From contig NZ_CP053439.1 in the NCBI RefSeq assembly GCF_000769405.2, positions 372,001 to 436,000 on the forward strand: DNA of 64,000 nucleotides, given 5' to 3'. The position numbers and the translations under genes are program-made. The notes under the pieces were generated by a model, which did no database searches, was not told the DNA's origin, and saw nothing but the letters and a program-made list of their open reading frames with translations. This DNA comes from Rhizobium brockwellii (GTDB lineage Bacteria > Pseudomonadota > Alphaproteobacteria > Rhizobiales > Rhizobiaceae). Shown here one piece after another: positions 27,991 through 37,252 of the stretch; within the stretch, counting starts at the first letter, position 1; each line of letters begins with the position of its first letter.

Positions 27991-28104
27991 CCTACAGCGT
28001 CGCGCGTCTTTTCAGGCGCGCAAAGGACGCTGTAGCACTTTCAATTAAATAGTTGGAGCATGATGTCGTCCGAAAATCGCTCACACTTTTCGGCATCATA
28101 CTAT
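27991..28104. repeat. Mosaic of two rhizobial palindromes upstream of the acetoacetyl-CoA synthetase gene
   Basis: The first unit pairs CTACAGCGTC (27992-28001) with GACGCTGTAG (28026-28035), with CGCGC/GCGCG nested inside. The second unit pairs GCATGATG...CCGAAAA with TTTTCGGCATCATAC, between about 28058 and 28102. Both units are familiar Rhizobiaceae intergenic repeats, and the side-by-side arrangement matches the RIME kind of mosaic element. Confidence 0.7.
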
Positions 28105-28182
28105 AGGCGTCGGATCGCGTCGGTTCCACGCTTTATAATGCAATGCAGCATGATATAAGGACGGCATTGGGAGGAGGATTGA

Positions 28183-30135
<1,953 letters not shown>

Positions 30136-30185
30136 CGGCGATCGTACATTACAAGCTTTCACCCTTTATCAATCTCCTGTCATGG

Positions 30186-30208
30186 AAACCTTTCGTTAAG
30201 AAAGGTTT
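30186..30208. repeat. 9-base inverted repeat after the acetoacetyl-CoA synthetase gene
   Basis: AAACCTTTC gttaa GAAAGGTTT is a perfect AT-rich stem-loop 51 bases past the stop at 30135, ending in GTC. It may assist transcription ending or mark a 3' mRNA end. Confidence 0.5.
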
Positions 30209-30321
30209 GTCAAAGGTGAAGCTAACTTGGGGGCCGCACATGAACGATGCGGCCTGGGGCCTTCCGGCCTCCGAAACATGACGTTGATCGACTGAGCTCT
30301 TGTTGAACAGCACTAAATTCA

Positions 30322-30346
30322 AAGGCAGCCTCTTGGCTGCCTTTTC
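30322..30346. terminator. Bidirectional terminator between convergent genes
   Basis: AAAGGCAGCC tctt GGCTGCCTTTT has a 10-base stem with T-rich tail on the plus strand and AAAGGCAG-to-T-rich on the minus strand. It lies between the acetoacetyl-CoA synthetase stop (30135) and the histidine-kinase stop (30351) and can serve both. Confidence 0.85.
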
Positions 30347-30350
30347 TTTA

Positions 30351-33300
30351 TCAGCCGGCCAGCACGCGCTGTGACGGGAAGGTGATCTCGACGAGCGTGC
30401 CCTCGTTCGGCGCCGAATTGATCGTGAAGGTCGCCCGGTTGGCATCGACCATCGCCTTGGTCAACGGCAGGCCGAGCCCGGTGCCGTCGCCGCGATGACG
30501 CGATTGGGTCGAGGAGACTTGCCGGAACGGCTTCATCGCCTGGTCGAGTTCGCTGCGCGTCATGCCGATGCCGGTATCGCGGACCCTGAGGACAACGCTG
30601 CCATTCGCCTCATAGGACGTCGAAACGACGATCTGCCCGCCTGACGGGGTGAAGCGGATGGCGTTCGACAGGATGTTGAGCGCGATCTGCTTGATCGAGC
30701 GCAGATCCGCTACGACCTCAGGTACTGCCTGCGACAGCGCCGTGCGGATGATGACGCGCTGGCCGTTCGCCTGCGGCTGTACCAGAGCCACGGCTTCGGA
30801 GACCGCTTCGTTGAGGCCGACGGCGGCAAAATCGAGATCCATCTCGCCCGCCTCGATCTTCGAGATGTCGAGCAGGTCGTTGACGATATCGAGGACGTGC
30901 CGGCCGGAGCGGCCGATGTCGTTGGCATATTCGATATAACGGGGATGGCCGATCGGCCCGAAGCGCTCGCCGGCCATCATGTCGGAAAAGCCGATGATGG
31001 CGTTGAGCGGCGTGCGGATCTCATGGCTCACGCGGGCGAGGAAATCGGTCTTGTGGGCGTTGGCGGTTTCGGCCGCACCCTTGGCGTTGCGCAGCTCGTC
31101 CTCGGTGCGCTTCCACTGGGTGATATCGCGGATGACGGCGCAATAGCCGTTGGAGGAGGTGAGCTGGCCCATCGTCATGAACAGCGGCACGAAGCCGCCG
31201 GCGGCCTCGCGGCCGATCACTTCGCGTCCGTCGTTCAACACGCTTGCTACGCCATGGCCGGCGAGGCCGTTCAGATAGTCGATCACCGCCTTCTGGCTCT
31301 CATGGGCAAACAGCATGACGAAGGGTTTGCCACGCGTCTCCTGCTCGTCGTAATTGAAAAGCGCGCTGGCCGACCGGTTCATCGAGCGGATGTCGCCCTC
31401 GGTGCCGATGACGACGACGCCGTCGGTCGCCGTTTCCAGGATCGAGCGCAATTCTTCCACTTCGACCTGGAGTTTAGCGACCTTCTCGACCATCCGCTCG
31501 GGGCGGTCTTCGGACCGACCGTCGAAACGGTTTGCGTCGCCGCGGCCATCGTCCTTGCCTTCCACCGGCATCAGCGCCAGCATCAGGGCATTGGCGTCTT
31601 CCCAGCGCACCGATTGCAGCCGCGCGGTCACCGGCGCCAGCGTATCATCGGCCTTGACGAGCATCATGGTGCCGGAGCCCGCGGCCTTCTCCTCGAGTTC
31701 GCGGCGCTGCAGCAGGCCTTCGATGCCGCCTACCTCGCGCAATGCGTCGAGCGTGCCGTAGCCCGTCAACCGCATGAATTCCGGATTGGCGTGGATCAGC
31801 GCATCGCCGATATGGATGAGCACGGCAACAGGCAGTTGGTCGACCGTTCCCACCGAAAGCCCGTCCGTCATCTTGATGCGCGGCGGGATGAAGCTGGTGA
31901 GAACCTCGATCTGGCTGGTCGTCTCCTCCAGCCCTTCCGTTGCCTCGTCCTCGGCGATGACAGCCGGTTCTTCGGCGGCGCCGTCGTCTTCGCGCTCCGC
32001 CTCGACGGCATTCTCGAAGATCGCTTCCTGCGGCGCGATCTCCTCGATCGATGGTATCTCCGCCTGGTCGGCGGTGGGTGTTTCGGCCTCGAACGCTTCG
32101 GGTCCGGAGGCCTCTTCGAAGCTGGAGGTTTCGGTGGCAGCGGGTTCCATCGGCGCAGGGACGGCAGGCTCGTCCTTGTTGGCGCCGAAGGCTTCGAGGC
32201 GCTTGGCGATCTCGCGGAAATTGGCCTGTTCGGCGGCCGTCAGTCCGGCACCGGTGTTGTGGAGCTGAACGATCTTGTCGGAGAGCCGGCGGTTGGGCGT
32301 TTCCGAAATCCGAAGCGCCGGCGGCTCTTGCGGAAGTTCCGCTATCGGCTCGGCGGTGGAAACGTCGCCGGCATCGGCGCTGCCTTCCGCTTTTTCGGCA
32401 GCACTTTCCCAGGCAGGAGTCTCGACGGTCGTTTGCTCGGTGGCGATCTCTTCCGGCGCTGGCTCTTCCGGCACTGGTTCCGTCTGCGGTTCGCTTGCCG
32501 TAGGCGGCTGATCCTCGACCTCCTGCGTCGGGGCGGGATCGGTCAGGGGCTCTTCAAGCACTGTCTCCGCTTCGTGTGCCACCTCGGCAATGGTCTCGGC
32601 GGGCGGGCCGAGGCTCGCTGCATCGTGGCCGATACCATCAGGGCCGAGCGTCAGGCCGAGCGCCAGCGGATCTTCCTGCGCATCGGAAAGCCGGACGACG
32701 CCGAAGCCGCGGAAACCATCGAAGTCGCGGTTGCGGGTATAGGTCGGCAGCGCCGCCAGATCGACCGGAACGACGAGGCTGGTGCCTTCGACTGGCCAGA
32801 GGATCGTCTTGCCCGACCATGTGTCGCGGCGGGCCAGCGCCTCAGAAAGCTTGCCGTCAGGATCGAGATTGAAGAGGGCGGCGACATCGCCGAAGGCAGA
32901 GCCGATGATGTCGGACGCATGCGGACCGACGGCCGCGGCAAATTCGTGGCTGACCTCGTTGAACCGGCCTTCGGCGTCGATCTTCCAGACGAAGCGCGTG
33001 GCGCGGCTATTCGGTCTGAAGACAAAGCCGGGCTCAGCCTCAAGCTGAGGGGCAGGGGGCACGTCGGGGACCACAGGCGTTGCGATAGCGGCCTCTTCGT
33101 GGACTGCTTCCGGCGCGTCTTCGATAGGCGTTTCGCTGGCTTCAACAGGCGGTTCCGCCGTCGTCGCCGTTTCCACCGTCTCCACAATAGAGGTCACATC
33201 GTCCTCGATGACGGCGGCGGGGTCATCCGCGCTGCTATCGATCACGCCGTCGTCGCTCTCCGGCACCGCGTCCTCGGCAGGATCCATCCCGTCAATCGCC

Positions 33301-34241
33301 TTATCTGCGGATGCCACAGCCGTTTCAGCCGGTTGCTCGTTTTCGCCGGCGATCTCCTCAAGCGTCTCCTCGACCTCTTCGATCCCCGAGACCGCGTCGA
33401 TGATTTCGGTGAAGCCTGTAGCGGCGACGGGTTCGTCCTGAAGCACTTCGGCAGACGGTGCGCTTTCTTCCTGTGCGGGCGCATCGACCGAGTCGAGCGC
33501 TGGCGCATCGACTGGATCGAGCGCGGGCGCATCGACCGGGGCAAGCGCGGGCGTGTCGACCGGGTCGAGATGACCGACCGCGGTCTCGACAGCAAAGAGC
33601 AGATTGAGCGCCGGATCGTCGCTGAGCTTGCCGACCGCGGCCGGAAGATTGCCTCTGCCGGTGGCGACAGGTCGCTTCACCAGCCGGTCGGGATGCGCGC
33701 CGGCAAGGTTGATCAAGGTCTTTGCCGTCTGCTCGGAGATCCCGAGTGAGGCAAAGCCCGGCGAAGCCGCGATGACCTCGCCATTTGCGCCGATCACCGC
33801 CATATGCGTGTCGGGATCATCGAGCCCCTGCAGCATCTGTGCCGCCGATGCGCCGGCCGCGAGTGGTTTTACCGAGACCGGCACAGAAAAAAGGATGGCC
33901 TTTTCGCCTTGGGAAAGCCGGATCAGTTCGGCAGCCGCCTGTACCTGCGCACGCTGAAAGCCCTTGGCAACGCGGATCATCAGGCTGCGGCTGTCGCCGA
34001 TATCGGTGAGCTGGCGCGCCGCGGTTTGCAGCTGGCGGAAGGTGATGTCGGTGCGGTCGACCCCCTGATCGAGCAGGTCATAGACTGCCGAATGGCCGAA
34101 AAGCTCGGCACCTGCACCGTTCGCCCAGAGCAGACGGGCGAGATCGGCCGAAAACAGCACCATGGCCTCGCCGCGTGAAAAGCGTTCCCGCACCCGTGCA
34201 TGCACGGCGATATCGATGAACGGATATTGGACTGCGGGCAT
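30351..34241 (-). CDS. PAS-domain sensor histidine kinase, PdhS/PleC-like, 1296 residues
   Basis: The C-terminal 370 residues hold a PAS domain at about 930-1045 (ATDGVVVIGTEGDIRSMNRS), a HisKA domain with HEIRTPLNAIIGFSDMM (phospho-histidine near residue 1073), and an HATPase domain (NILSNAIRFTP, DTGIGM, GTGLGLPL near 1254). The dimerisation helix resembles the PleC/DivJ/PdhS kinases that control DivK and cell division in alphaproteobacteria. The N-terminal 900 residues are cytosolic, with weak PAS-like segments joined by a very acidic Glu/Ala/Pro linker. No membrane helix is evident. The linker includes four 8-residue repeats near 224-255. The gene stands alone between convergent aacS and the divergent phasin gene. 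Confidence 0.9.
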   Translation of the reverse strand: MPAVQYPFIDIAVHARVRERFSRGEAMVLFSADLARLLWANGAGAELFGHSAVYDLLDQGVDRTDITFRQLQTAARQLTDIGDSRSLMIRVAKGFQRAQVQAAAELIRLSQGEKAILFSVPVSVKPLAAGASAAQMLQGLDDPDTHMAVIGANGEVIAASPGFASLGISEQTAKTLINLAGAHPDRLVKRPVATGRGNLPAAVGKLSDDPALNLLFAVETAVGHLDPVDTPALAPVDAPALDPVDAPALDSVDAPAQEESAPSAEVLQDEPVAATGFTEIIDAVSGIEEVEETLEEIAGENEQPAETAVASADKAIDGMDPAEDAVPESDDGVIDSSADDPAAVIEDDVTSIVETVETATTAEPPVEASETPIEDAPEAVHEEAAIATPVVPDVPPAPQLEAEPGFVFRPNSRATRFVWKIDAEGRFNEVSHEFAAAVGPHASDIIGSAFGDVAALFNLDPDGKLSEALARRDTWSGKTILWPVEGTSLVVPVDLAALPTYTRNRDFDGFRGFGVVRLSDAQEDPLALGLTLGPDGIGHDAASLGPPAETIAEVAHEAETVLEEPLTDPAPTQEVEDQPPTASEPQTEPVPEEPAPEEIATEQTTVETPAWESAAEKAEGSADAGDVSTAEPIAELPQEPPALRISETPNRRLSDKIVQLHNTGAGLTAAEQANFREIAKRLEAFGANKDEPAVPAPMEPAATETSSFEEASGPEAFEAETPTADQAEIPSIEEIAPQEAIFENAVEAEREDDGAAEEPAVIAEDEATEGLEETTSQIEVLTSFIPPRIKMTDGLSVGTVDQLPVAVLIHIGDALIHANPEFMRLTGYGTLDALREVGGIEGLLQRRELEEKAAGSGTMMLVKADDTLAPVTARLQSVRWEDANALMLALMPVEGKDDGRGDANRFDGRSEDRPERMVEKVAKLQVEVEELRSILETATDGVVVIGTEGDIRSMNRSASALFNYDEQETRGKPFVMLFAHESQKAVIDYLNGLAGHGVASVLNDGREVIGREAAGGFVPLFMTMGQLTSSNGYCAVIRDITQWKRTEDELRNAKGAAETANAHKTDFLARVSHEIRTPLNAIIGFSDMMAGERFGPIGHPRYIEYANDIGRSGRHVLDIVNDLLDISKIEAGEMDLDFAAVGLNEAVSEAVALVQPQANGQRVIIRTALSQAVPEVVADLRSIKQIALNILSNAIRFTPSGGQIVVSTSYEANGSVVLRVRDTGIGMTRSELDQAMKPFRQVSSTQSRHRGDGTGLGLPLTKAMVDANRATFTINSAPNEGTLVEITFPSQRVLAG
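33475..33570 (-). repeat. 24-base tandem repeats coding for VDAPALDP-like octapeptides
   Basis: Inside the kinase linker, four successive 24-base units encode VDTPALAP, VDAPALDP, VDAPALDS and VDAPAQEE. The units differ at several third positions. Such repeats often vary in number between strains. Confidence 0.8.
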
Positions 34242-34350
34242 GTTCGAACCTTGTCGCTGTCGGCCTTCTTAAATTAACGGCTTATTAATAACTGCGGGGC
34301 GCATGCCGGTCCAGAAGAGCAGGGGGTTTTCGGCCGGAAAGGTTAACGTC

Positions 34351-34384
34351 TTGTGCGATGCACAATAATTGTTGCAATGCACAA
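34351..34384 (+). promoter_or_regulatory. Tandem palindromes upstream of the phasin gene (candidate PhaR sites)
   Basis: TTGTGC gat GCACAA at 34351-34365 is a perfect palindrome. A near copy, TTGTTGC aat GCACAA, lies at 34369-34384, 18 bases on. A TATATAAG stretch follows at about 34395-34402. PhaR/AniA-type regulators of PHB metabolism bind TGC-rich palindromes upstream of phasin genes, so these are candidate operators for control by granule state. Confidence 0.55.
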
Positions 34385-34455
34385 TGAAATGTCTTATATA
34401 AGCATCATCCAACTAATCGCAGGCAGCGGCTGCCTCAACGCAAAGGATGCGACCC

Positions 34456-34905
34456 ATGGCTACCATAAAGACCGACGACGCTTTTTCAATCGCTTCTTTC
34501 GATCCGTCCAAGTTCACGGAATCTTTCCGTGAATTCGCCGAAAAGGGTGCTCTGCAGTCGAAAGACGCTTACGCAAAGCTGAAGACCGCTGGCGAGGAAG
34601 CCGGCAAGACGCTCGAAGCCACCGTCCAGACGGCTCAGGCCGGCAGCGTCGAGATCGGCCTGAAGGCGATCGATATCCTGCGCGTCAATTCCGAGAACTC
34701 GCTGTCGCACTTCGAAGCGCTGCTCGGCGTCAAGTCGCCGGCCGAATTCTTCGAGCTGCAGACCTCGTTCATCCGCAAGCAGGCCGAGCTCACCGTCGAG
34801 CAGGCGAAGTCGATCCAGGAAACCACCAAGCAGGTGGCCGAGAAGCTCGCAAAGCCCTCTAAGGACGCCGCCGAAAAGGCCATGGCTTCCTTCAAGGTTG
34901 CCTGA
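34456..34905 (+). CDS. Phasin family protein
   Basis: The 149-residue, all-helical acidic protein has the phasin_2 pattern: FREFAEKGALQSKDAYAKLK, AGSVEIGLKAIDILRVNSEN, SLSHFEALLGVKSPAEFFELQ and QAELTVEQAKSIQETTKQV. Phasins coat polyhydroxybutyrate granules; some family members have other roles. The ATG at 34456 is preferred over 34447 because AAGGA sits 7 bases before it. The upstream region has paired TTGTGC palindromes, and a strong terminator follows, so this is a single-gene unit. Confidence 0.9.
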   Translation: MATIKTDDAFSIASFDPSKFTESFREFAEKGALQSKDAYAKLKTAGEEAGKTLEATVQTAQAGSVEIGLKAIDILRVNSENSLSHFEALLGVKSPAEFFELQTSFIRKQAELTVEQAKSIQETTKQVAEKLAKPSKDAAEKAMASFKVA

Positions 34906-34927
34906 TCGGTCTTTACCGATCGGAGAT

Positions 34928-34957
34928 AAAAGGCTGGACCTCGCGTCCAGCCTTTTT
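34928..34957 (+). terminator. Terminator of the phasin gene
   Basis: AAAAGGCTGGAC ctcgc GTCCAGCCTTTTT has a 12-base stem and a T-run and lies 23 bases past the stop codon. Confidence 0.93.
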
Positions 34958-35035
34958 GTATATTGACGAGGAATGGGGCTTGAATTCCTCGCCAAGTCCT
35001 CGTATGTGACCCCCGTCGCGCCAAGCGCGATTTAT

Positions 35036-35112
35036 GCGGTTGTAGCTCAGTTGGTTAGAGCGCAGGTTTGTGGCACCTGAGGTCGGAGGTTCGAGACCCC
35101 CCAACCGTACCA
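35036..35112 (+). tRNA. tRNA-His (GTG), CCA encoded
   Basis: The 77-base cloverleaf has acceptor stem GCGGTTG / CAACCGT (pair 1:72 is G-U), D-arm TAGCTCAGTTGGTTAGAGC, anticodon loop TTGTGGC with anticodon GTG at 35070-35072, and T-arm GGAGGTTCGAGACCCCC, then A73-CCA. There is no extra 5' G (G-1) and the discriminator is A, not C. This is the departure from the standard tRNA-His identity known in many alphaproteobacteria. Confidence 0.97.
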
Positions 35113-35205
35113 TCTCCCCACGATCAGAATGAAAACCCGGCTCCCATCATTTCGATGGAACCCATGCCGCACCGGGTCGTTCTCCATGTTAACGGGAGAA
35201 TATGC

Positions 35206-35649
35206 ATGTCGAAAACCCTGCTCTACGGTGCGACGAAGATCGACGAGACCAACGGCGCTTATGCGCCGGCCGAAAGCCTCGCCCAGTTTCAGTGGAAGAA
35301 CCGCGTCTTCGTTGTTTTCGCCGACGGGGATAATTCCCGCGCCGCCCGGCAGGAAAATCAGTTGCTCGCCAACCGCTCGGCCCTCGATGATCGTGACCTG
35401 GTGGTGCTGAAGATTTCCGGCACCGGCGTCCGACCGCTCTTCGGTGCGGCTGACGGCCTCGACGGCGAAGCGATCCGCCGCGATCTCCAGGCGCCGGAGG
35501 TCGGCGAATTCGCCGCTTTCCTTCTCGGCAAGGACGGCACCGTCAAGCTCAAGATCAGCGAGCCGATTACCGATGGCGAGCTCTTCGCCATCATCGACAG
35601 CATGCCGATGCGCGCTGCCGAATCGCTGAAGCCGGACAAGTCGTCCTGA
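35206..35649 (+). CDS. DUF4174 domain protein, 147 residues
   Basis: The product starts MSKTLLYGATKIDETNGAYA and continues with LAQFQWKNRVFVVFADGD and GEFAAFLLGKDGTVKLKIS. This is the DUF4174 pattern, a thioredoxin-like domain without the CXXC motif and without known activity. GGGAGAA 5 bases before ATG 35206 fixes the start; a longer frame would run into the tRNA. The small proline-rich gene follows 53 bases on. Confidence 0.8.
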   Translation: MSKTLLYGATKIDETNGAYAPAESLAQFQWKNRVFVVFADGDNSRAARQENQLLANRSALDDRDLVVLKISGTGVRPLFGAADGLDGEAIRRDLQAPEVGEFAAFLLGKDGTVKLKISEPITDGELFAIIDSMPMRAAESLKPDKSS

Positions 35650-35702
35650 TATCGCGCAGAACCATCACGAAGCAGAACCAAGATGATGAAAGGGAGGCGG
35701 TC

Positions 35703-35870
35703 ATGTCCGTGCCCAACGAACCCATTCCCGATCAGCCGCCGATGCCCGGGCCCGGCTGGAAGCCGGTGCCGCCGATCAAGGAACCGGAGCCGGACCGGCT
35801 GCCCGACGAGGCGCCCGTTCCAAATCCCGACGAGAACGACGAACCGGCAAAACACACTTTCGAGACTTAA
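35703..35870 (+). CDS. Proline-rich acidic small protein, 55 residues
   Basis: AAGGGAGGCGGTC leads directly to ATG 35703. The 55-residue product is about one quarter proline with many acidic residues (MSVPNEPIPDQPPMPGPG, PPIKEPEPDRLPDEAP) and ends HTFET. Its TAA overlaps the stop of the convergent LysR gene by 4 bases. It has no membrane segment and probably no fold. The ribosome site and the clean fit between two genes support it; the function is unknown. It may share a transcript with the DUF4174 gene. Confidence 0.6.
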   Translation: MSVPNEPIPDQPPMPGPGWKPVPPIKEPEPDRLPDEAPVPNPDENDEPAKHTFET

Positions 35871-36748
35871 AGAAAGATGTGCCGCTCGGCGCTGACGAGT
35901 TCCTGCACGAAATCGGCGACGGTCCTGACGCGCATGAGGTCGCGCGCCGTTTCGTGATAAGTCGTCCAGTAGGCGCGCCGGATCGAAACCTCCGGCAGAA
36001 TGCGCTGGAGTTCCGGATATTGCCTGGCGATATAATCGTGCAGGATGCCGATGCCGGCACCTGTTCGTACCGCCTCGGTCTGTCCGATCGCCGTTGAAAT
36101 CTCGAAGCCTGCATCCCAGCTCCGCATGACTGCGCCGGAAAAATTCAGTGACGCGGTGAAGATCAGGTCTTCGACATAGCCGATGCGGCGATGCGCCTTG
36201 AGCGCGTCGACATCGACGGGCGCTCCTTGTGACGCCAGATAATCCCGCGAGGCATAAAGGCCGAGCGTGTAATCCGTCAGCTTGGAGGAGACGAGCCGGC
36301 CTTGTTCGGGCCGCTCCAGTGTGATGGCGATATCCGCCTCGCGCAGCGAGAGTGAGAAAGAGCGCGGCACCGGTACGAGCTGAATCTTCAGCTCTGGATG
36401 ACGCTCGATCAATCTGCCCATGCGCGGCGCAAGAAAGGAAACGCCGAACCCATCAGGCGCCCCGACGCGCACGGTCCCGGCGATTGCCGTATCGGTGTGG
36501 CCGAGGCTGGCCTGTGCTGCGAGCATTTCCGTTTCCATCCGCTCTGCGGATGCCAGGAACACTTCGCCTTCGGCCGTCAGCTCGCAGCCATTCGTGCGGC
36601 GGATGAAAAGCCGCGTCTTCAGCGCCTCTTCCAGCGAAGTCAGTCGACGCGAGAGCGTGGCGTGATTGAGCCCCAGCCGCTTCGAGGCGGCAAGGATCTG
36701 CCCGGTGCGGGCGACGGCGAGGAAAATACGAACATCGTCCCAGTTCAT
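35867..36748 (-). CDS. LysR family transcriptional regulator
   Basis: The 293-residue product has an N-terminal winged helix (DVRIFLAVARTGQILAASKRLGLNHATLSRRLTSLE, LFIRRTNGCELTAEG). A LysR substrate domain follows (TVRVGAPDGFGVSFLAPRMGRLIERHPELKI). Its start overlaps the stop of the monooxygenase gene by 4 bases, so the two are cotranscribed from the gap shared with mmsA. Control of mmsA or of its own partner is possible; the effector is unknown. Confidence 0.9.
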   Translation of the reverse strand: MNWDDVRIFLAVARTGQILAASKRLGLNHATLSRRLTSLEEALKTRLFIRRTNGCELTAEGEVFLASAERMETEMLAAQASLGHTDTAIAGTVRVGAPDGFGVSFLAPRMGRLIERHPELKIQLVPVPRSFSLSLREADIAITLERPEQGRLVSSKLTDYTLGLYASRDYLASQGAPVDVDALKAHRRIGYVEDLIFTASLNFSGAVMRSWDAGFEISTAIGQTEAVRTGAGIGILHDYIARQYPELQRILPEVSIRRAYWTTYHETARDLMRVRTVADFVQELVSAERHIFL

Positions 36749-37059
36749 GGCTTGGCACGCATTGCGATCGGATCGACCTCGATAAGCGTCAGCGATGTGA
36801 CCATGCGCGCCGTCTGGTTCTTGTATTTAATGAAATGCGGTGTTCGCAGATGGGCCTCGTATGCTTCCTGGTCGGCGTAGACTTCAAGGATACGGATCCG
36901 GTTTGGGTGGTTCCTAATGGAAACGGCGCTCAGGGAAAGGACGCCGTCTTCTAGCGCGACGGATGCTTCGATCTCTTCCGTGAGCAAGGTGCGATAGGTT
37001 TCAAGCGTGTCCGGATCGATCTCCAGCTCCGCCATTCTGACGACGGGTTTCCGGCTCAT
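36745..37059 (-). CDS. Antibiotic biosynthesis monooxygenase (ABM) domain protein
   Basis: The 104-residue product has the ABM ferredoxin-like fold: RMAELEIDPDTLETYRTLLTEEIEASVALE and the typical RIRILEVYADQEAYEAHLRTPHFIKY. Small ABM proteins include quinol monooxygenases such as YgiN that act on aromatic or quinone compounds as dimers. It is the first gene of a pair with the LysR regulator and divergent from mmsA. The true substrate is unknown. Confidence 0.88.
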   Translation of the reverse strand: MSRKPVVRMAELEIDPDTLETYRTLLTEEIEASVALEDGVLSLSAVSIRNHPNRIRILEVYADQEAYEAHLRTPHFIKYKNQTARMVTSLTLIEVDPIAMRAKP

Positions 37060-37080
37060 CGGTTTGACCTCCCCCCAGGG

Positions 37081-37110
37081 TTTGACTTGTCGGCGTTTGA
37101 CTTGTTGGCG
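37081..37110. repeat. Two tandem 15-base repeats in the mmsA/ABM promoter gap
   Basis: TTTGACTTGTCGGCG is followed at once by TTTGACTTGTTGGCG, with one base changed. They lie just upstream of the ABM gene start at 37059 in the 193-base divergent gap. This may be a simple duplication or paired regulator sites. The same gap holds GCACAA (37170-37175) and TTGTGC (37201-37206) as separated inverted half-sites nearer mmsA. Confidence 0.6.
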
Positions 37111-37252
37111 TGCGGTGTCAAGTTTGAAGCAGCCGCACCGACCAATGCAACGACAGGGCTATCATTTACGCACAACGGTTGCTTATATCAGCGCATTGAT
37201 TTGTGCAAATTGAAGTGCGATTGTCGGCCATCGAAAAACAGGAGGAATACCC

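Noticed and set aside
33475..33570. Short repeats considered as a CRISPR array
   Set aside because: The repeats are contiguous 24-base coding units without spacers, inside a protein gene.
30897..33749. A 950-codon open frame antisense to the PdhS-like kinase
   Set aside because: It is a high-GC mirror frame: the kinase on the other strand has clear domains, while this translation has no family look and no ribosome site.
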